Of a DNA stretch of 17,111 nt, positions 13,791 through 17,111 are shown piece by piece. Origin of the DNA: CAYLXX01 sp964387955 (GTDB lineage Bacteria > Patescibacteriota > Microgenomatia > UBA1406 > GWC2-37-13); contig CAYLXX010000020.1 in NCBI GenBank assembly GCA_964387955.1, forward strand, positions 1 through 17,111, in the 5' to 3' direction. The position numbers and the translations under genes are program-made. The notes beneath the pieces were generated by a model that saw only the letters and a list, made by a program, of their open reading frames with translations, ran no database searches and was not told the DNA's origin. Position 1 is the stretch's first letter, and every line of letters starts with the position of its first letter.

Positions 13791-16700
13791 TTAGATATAG
13801 TCAATTGATAATCCTAATGCGTTCAATTCTTTCATGAGAACATGGAATGATTCTGGAACACTTGATTGTGGTATATCAAGACCCTTAATGATTGATTCAA
13901 ATGCTTTGGTACGACCACGGACATCGTCTGATTTGATAGTCAACATTTCTTGAAGTACAGAAGGTACTCGGTGTGATTCAAGAGCCCAGACTTCCATCTC
14001 TCCGAATCTTTGTCCTCCCATTTGTGATTTTCCTCCAAGAGGTTGCTGAGTGACAAGTGAGTATGGTCCAACTGATCGAGCATGGAACTTATCTTCAACC
14101 ATGTGAATAAGTTTCATGATGTATCCGATACCAACCAAGACTTTTCTCTCAAGCGGTTTACCAGTTCTACCATCATATAAAGTCACTTTTCCATCTGAGG
14201 GCAGTCCAAGTTTTTCAAGCTCACTCAAAATAAAATCTTCTTTTAATTTTTCAAAAACTGGGACCGAAATTTTAAGATTATTTTTCTGAGCGATAAGTCC
14301 GAGTAATGTTTCGAAAAGTTGTCCAAGATTCATACGGTTAACAATCGAGATAGGCGACATGATGATGTCGACTGGGGTACCGTCTTCTAGGTAAGGCATG
14401 TCGTACTCTGGCAAAATCTTAGAGATAACTCCTTTGTTTCCGTGACGTCCGGCTAATTTATCTCCGACTGAGATCTTGCGAAGTTGAGCTGTATTGACGA
14501 TCATGCGTTTCATGATACTTGGTTCAAGTTCGTTAGGATCTTTTTGTGAATCAATGGTTGAAATATCTACAACAACTCCGCGTTTACCATAAGGCATCCG
14601 CAGTGAAGTATCTTTGACGTCTTTGGCTTTTTCTCCGAAAATTGCACGAAGTAATCGTTCTTCTGCAGTTAATTCTCTTTCTCCCTTAGGAGCGACTTTT
14701 CCAACAAGAATATCACCACTCTTAACTTCGGTTCCAACAACGACCAACCCTTCTTTATCGAGATTTGACAAAACCTCTTCACGAACATTGGGAATATCAT
14801 TGGTTAATTCTTCTGGACCAAGTTTAGTATCAACTAAGTCTGCGATAAATTCTTCGGATGTAATTGAAGTTAAAAGATCTTCTTTTAATACCCGCTCAGA
14901 AATGACGAAGCCGTCCTCGTAGCCTAATCCATTTAAAGATGTATAAGCAATAACGAGATTTTGGCCCAGAGCTAAGCGGCCATTTTCGACAGCTGGACCG
15001 TCGACAATAACGCTACCTTTTTTAACTTTTTGTTTCGGTTCGACAAGAGGTTTTTGATCGAAAATGACATCTTTGTTAGTACGAATAAATCGTTCCAGAT
15101 CATAATTGTATTGTTTACCAGATTTACCTTTTAAAGTAACTTTGCGTCCATCAACGTATTCAACCGTAGCATCCTCAGGAGCAAAAATTGTTCTACCGAG
15201 AGCTGAGGCAATTGTGCCTTCCATACCTGTGCCAAGATCTGGTGTGTGTGGCTTAACCAAAGGTACTGCCTGACATTGCATGTGTGTACCCATAAGAGAA
15301 CGTGAAGCATCGTCGTTTTGGATGAAAGGAATTAATGCAGCTGAAGCTCCGATTGCCTGTCGAGGTGAGATATCAATGAAGTCAAGTTGGTCTGGTGTGA
15401 CCTCGATCAACTCTCCATTGTGTCTGGCAACAATATGCTTATCTGTGATAATGCCATTTTCGACTTTTGCGGAGGCTGAAGTGATGTAATATTTTTCCTC
15501 GTCGTCTGCTTGTAGATAGGTCATATCATTAGAAATTCTGGCGTTTGTCTTGCTGCCGTTTTTCTCTTTAATAATTTTTTTATAAGGAGTCTCAAGGAAA
15601 CCATATTTATTGATCCGTGAATACAGCGCCATATAAGTTACAACACCGATGTTGGGACCTTCTGGAGATCTAATCGGATCGATTCTGCCGTATTGAGATG
15701 TTGAAATATCGCGAATTGAGAATGAGGCGCGTTCTTTCTCGATTCCTCCTGGTCCGCCGACTGTGATTCTTCGTAGATTATCAAGTTCAGACAATGGATT
15801 GGTTTGGTCAACAATAGTTGAGAGCTGAGAAGTTCGGTAAAAAGAGTTGATAGCCATCATGATTGGTTTAGAGTTCACAATCTGTGATGGGGTAGGATGA
15901 GTATCGGTAGCAACCAAGCTCATTCTTTCTTTTACCTCTTTCTCTGCCCGTACCATACCGACGCGAATACCATACATACCAATTAATTCTCCAACTGTAC
16001 GTAATCGACGATTACCTAAATGATCAATATCGTCAAAATTACCAACATTCTTAGTGAGTTTGACTAAATATTTAATAGCTTCAATAACGTCTTTTTTCTT
16101 GAGAAGTAAATTTTCTTTGGTAATTTCAGAGTTTAAGCCGAGTTTTTTGTTCATCTTATAACGACCTACTTCGGCCAAAGAATATCTTCGTGGGTCAAAG
16201 AACATAGTGTTTAATGTTTTGTAGGCGTTATCAATAACCAATGGTTCGCCTGGCTTCATCTTGCGGTAAAACTCAAGCACAGCTTCTTCTCGGGTCTTGG
16301 TTTTATCTTTTTTAAAAGTGGGGATAATATATTTTTCAAGTAATTCTGGGTCAATATCTGAGAAGTGACTCATCAATGCATTATTGTTTTCTCCTTCGAA
16401 TAATCGTAAAAAGACTGAGGCGAGAATTTTGCGTTTTTTGTTGACTTTGACCTCTATGATGCCATGACGATTGATTGTGAAATCAAGCCAAGCTCCAATA
16501 TATGGTCTTACCTCAGCATTGTATAAAGTAAGTCCGGTTGCTCGATCGATCTCGGCAGTGAAATAAATACCTGGCGATCTAACAATTTGGTTGATGATAG
16601 CTCTTTCGATACCATTGATGATAAAAGTACCGCGGTTAGTCATATTCGGAACATTAAAAAGATAGACGTCTTGCTCTTTTTCTGAACCGGTTTTTTTATT

Positions 16701-16994
16701 GATCAGTTTGAGTTTGGCGTACACTGGAGAATCGTAGGTAAGTTTTTTTTGGAGACATAATTCTAGTGGAAAACGAGGTTTGCCGTAGTATATGCCTTCA
16801 AAATAGAGAGTAAATTTTTTGCCTGTATAATCTTCGATTGGAAAAAATTCTTCGATGATGGCTTGTATATCGTGTTCGAGAAATGCTTTCCAGGAGTTTT
16901 TTTGAATTTCTATAAGATCTATCTGTTTAAGGTAAGTTTCTTCCGTTCCCAGGTATACCTCTTTAGGAGGTTGATTTGATTTAGGTGTGCTCAT
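13791..16994 (-). CDS. rpoB: DNA-directed RNA polymerase subunit beta
   Basis: The 1067-residue second-largest RNA polymerase subunit, shorter than E. coli (1342) and B. subtilis (1193), so lineage inserts are lacking. Landmarks are GTFIINGIERAI (about residue 120), the rifampicin region at residues 390 to 414, PEGPNIG at 444 to 450, GDKLAGRHGNKGVIS near the active site, and the C-terminal GGKSQMGGQRFGEMEVWALE with VLQEMLTIKSDD. The rifampicin pocket carries several replacements relative to E. coli (Thr393, Ile394, Asn406, Thr411, Gly413, Val452). In the C-terminal clamp segment the usual EAYGAA reads Glu1006-Ser-His-Arg-Val-Pro. The start at 16994 is supported by the 117-base structured leader upstream; no Shine-Dalgarno is seen. 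The stop TAA touches the rpoC ATG. Confidence 0.98.
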   Translation of the reverse strand: MSTPKSNQPPKEVYLGTEETYLKQIDLIEIQKNSWKAFLEHDIQAIIEEFFPIEDYTGKKFTLYFEGIYYGKPRFPLELCLQKKLTYDSPVYAKLKLINKKTGSEKEQDVYLFNVPNMTNRGTFIINGIERAIINQIVRSPGIYFTAEIDRATGLTLYNAEVRPYIGAWLDFTINRHGIIEVKVNKKRKILASVFLRLFEGENNNALMSHFSDIDPELLEKYIIPTFKKDKTKTREEAVLEFYRKMKPGEPLVIDNAYKTLNTMFFDPRRYSLAEVGRYKMNKKLGLNSEITKENLLLKKKDVIEAIKYLVKLTKNVGNFDDIDHLGNRRLRTVGELIGMYGIRVGMVRAEKEVKERMSLVATDTHPTPSQIVNSKPIMMAINSFYRTSQLSTIVDQTNPLSELDNLRRITVGGPGGIEKERASFSIRDISTSQYGRIDPIRSPEGPNIGVVTYMALYSRINKYGFLETPYKKIIKEKNGSKTNARISNDMTYLQADDEEKYYITSASAKVENGIITDKHIVARHNGELIEVTPDQLDFIDISPRQAIGASAALIPFIQNDDASRSLMGTHMQCQAVPLVKPHTPDLGTGMEGTIASALGRTIFAPEDATVEYVDGRKVTLKGKSGKQYNYDLERFIRTNKDVIFDQKPLVEPKQKVKKGSVIVDGPAVENGRLALGQNLVIAYTSLNGLGYEDGFVISERVLKEDLLTSITSEEFIADLVDTKLGPEELTNDIPNVREEVLSNLDKEGLVVVGTEVKSGDILVGKVAPKGERELTAEERLLRAIFGEKAKDVKDTSLRMPYGKRGVVVDISTIDSQKDPNELEPSIMKRMIVNTAQLRKISVGDKLAGRHGNKGVISKILPEYDMPYLEDGTPVDIIMSPISIVNRMNLGQLFETLLGLIAQKNNLKISVPVFEKLKEDFILSELEKLGLPSDGKVTLYDGRTGKPLERKVLVGIGYIMKLIHMVEDKFHARSVGPYSLVTQQPLGGKSQMGGQRFGEMEVWALESHRVPSVLQEMLTIKSDDVRGRTKAFESIIKGLDIPQSSVPESFHVLMKELNALGLSIDYI

Positions 16995-17000
16995 CTCGAG

Positions 17001-17006
17001 TGTATA
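17001..17006 (-). promoter_or_regulatory. Weak candidate -10 box before rpoB
   Basis: TATACA on the minus strand lies six bases before the rpoB ATG, like the -10 boxes of the other promoters in this window. No -35 hexamer is found 16 to 18 bases upstream, so the call rests on position only. The true rpoB promoter may lie right of the window. Confidence 0.2.
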
Positions 17007-17018
17007 ACGACAGAAAAG

Positions 17019-17034
17019 ACACGCTTTGGCGTGT
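17019..17034 (-). promoter_or_regulatory. Short hairpin in the rpoB leader
   Basis: Minus-strand ACACGC-CAAA-GCGTGT forms a perfect 6-bp stem with a 4-base loop, followed by CTTTTCTG. It may be a weak terminator or attenuator, or a regulatory hairpin, 24 bases before the rpoB start codon. Confidence 0.4.
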
Positions 17035-17058
17035 TATTAAAGCCCAAAATACGAATTT

Positions 17059-17083
17059 TTTTACCTGTTGTACTCAGGTAAAA
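17059..17083. repeat. 9-bp inverted repeat in the rpoB leader
   Basis: TTTTACCTG and CAGGTAAAA are perfect inverted copies separated by seven bases. No U-rich tract follows on either strand, so it is not a standard terminator. An operator or a leader-RNA hairpin is possible. Confidence 0.5.
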
Positions 17084-17109
17084 CAAAAAACCCTACAATG
17101 TTATAGGGT
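17080..17109 (-). terminator. Rho-independent terminator or attenuator upstream of rpoB
   Basis: On the minus strand ACCCTA and TAGGGT pair (six base pairs, eight-base loop, 17109 to 17090), and the last T begins a run of six Ts, then G and four more Ts. This is a typical intrinsic terminator reading toward rpoB. It could end the gene lying right of the window, or act as a partial attenuator if rpoBC is transcribed with rplJL, as in E. coli. Confidence 0.7.
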
Positions 17110-17111
17110 AT

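Noticed and set aside
17059..17083. The 9-bp inverted repeat as a second intrinsic terminator
   Set aside because: The base run after the stem is A-rich on the minus strand and CAAAAAA on the plus strand, so the required U tract is missing in both directions.
1..17111. CRISPR array, insertion sequence or prophage
   Set aside because: No regularly spaced repeats, transposase, terminal inverted repeats or phage genes were seen.

Overview
The window is an AT-rich, very gene-dense bacterial segment. It holds 13 protein genes and one tRNA-Ser gene, and no stretch above about 150 bases lacks a gene. The best guess for the source is a member of the Candidate Phyla Radiation (Patescibacteria). The reasons are the short RpoB (1067 residues), a MutY-like protein of the reduced HhH-GPD type, overlapping genes, scarce Shine-Dalgarno signals, and two unrecognised small secreted or anchored proteins. 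This placement is inference; the phylum was not tested. The genetic code is standard: all genes read through intact, and all stops are TAA or TAG.

Plus strand, 1 to 3793: the tail of an unrecognised gene that enters from the left edge; a small membrane-anchored or lipoprotein gene; tRNA-Ser(CGA); then a tightly packed redox and base-excision-repair group. That group is a type II NADH dehydrogenase-like flavoprotein, a cysteine-free MutY-like glycosylase overlapping it by 11 nt, and an endonuclease III with only half of its iron-sulphur ligands.

Minus strand, 3785 to 5005: a DinB-type lesion-bypass polymerase, convergent with nth and overlapping it by 9 nt. Its promoter lies back to back with that of a ferric-reductase-like haem/FAD/NAD membrane protein (5073 to 6371, plus strand). 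The two -35 boxes overlap, and a perfect 12-bp palindrome sits in the dinB spacer.

Minus strand, 16994 down to 6368: the transcription and translation operon rpoB-rpoC-rpsL-rpsG-fusA, followed by a metallophosphoesterase gene where tuf is often found. rpoB abuts rpoC with no spacer, and the rpoC 3' end overlaps rpsL by 80 nt in another frame. The right edge carries a terminator or attenuator and two more inverted repeats in the rpoB leader.

Taken together, the left half reads as electron transfer at the membrane plus repair and bypass of oxidised DNA bases, and the right half as core information processing. The most unusual points are the loss of Fe-S ligands in both adjacent DNA glycosylases, the long rpoC/rpsL overlap, -10-like boxes placed 6 to 8 nt before start codons (suggesting leaderless mRNAs), and several rifampicin-site replacements in RpoB.
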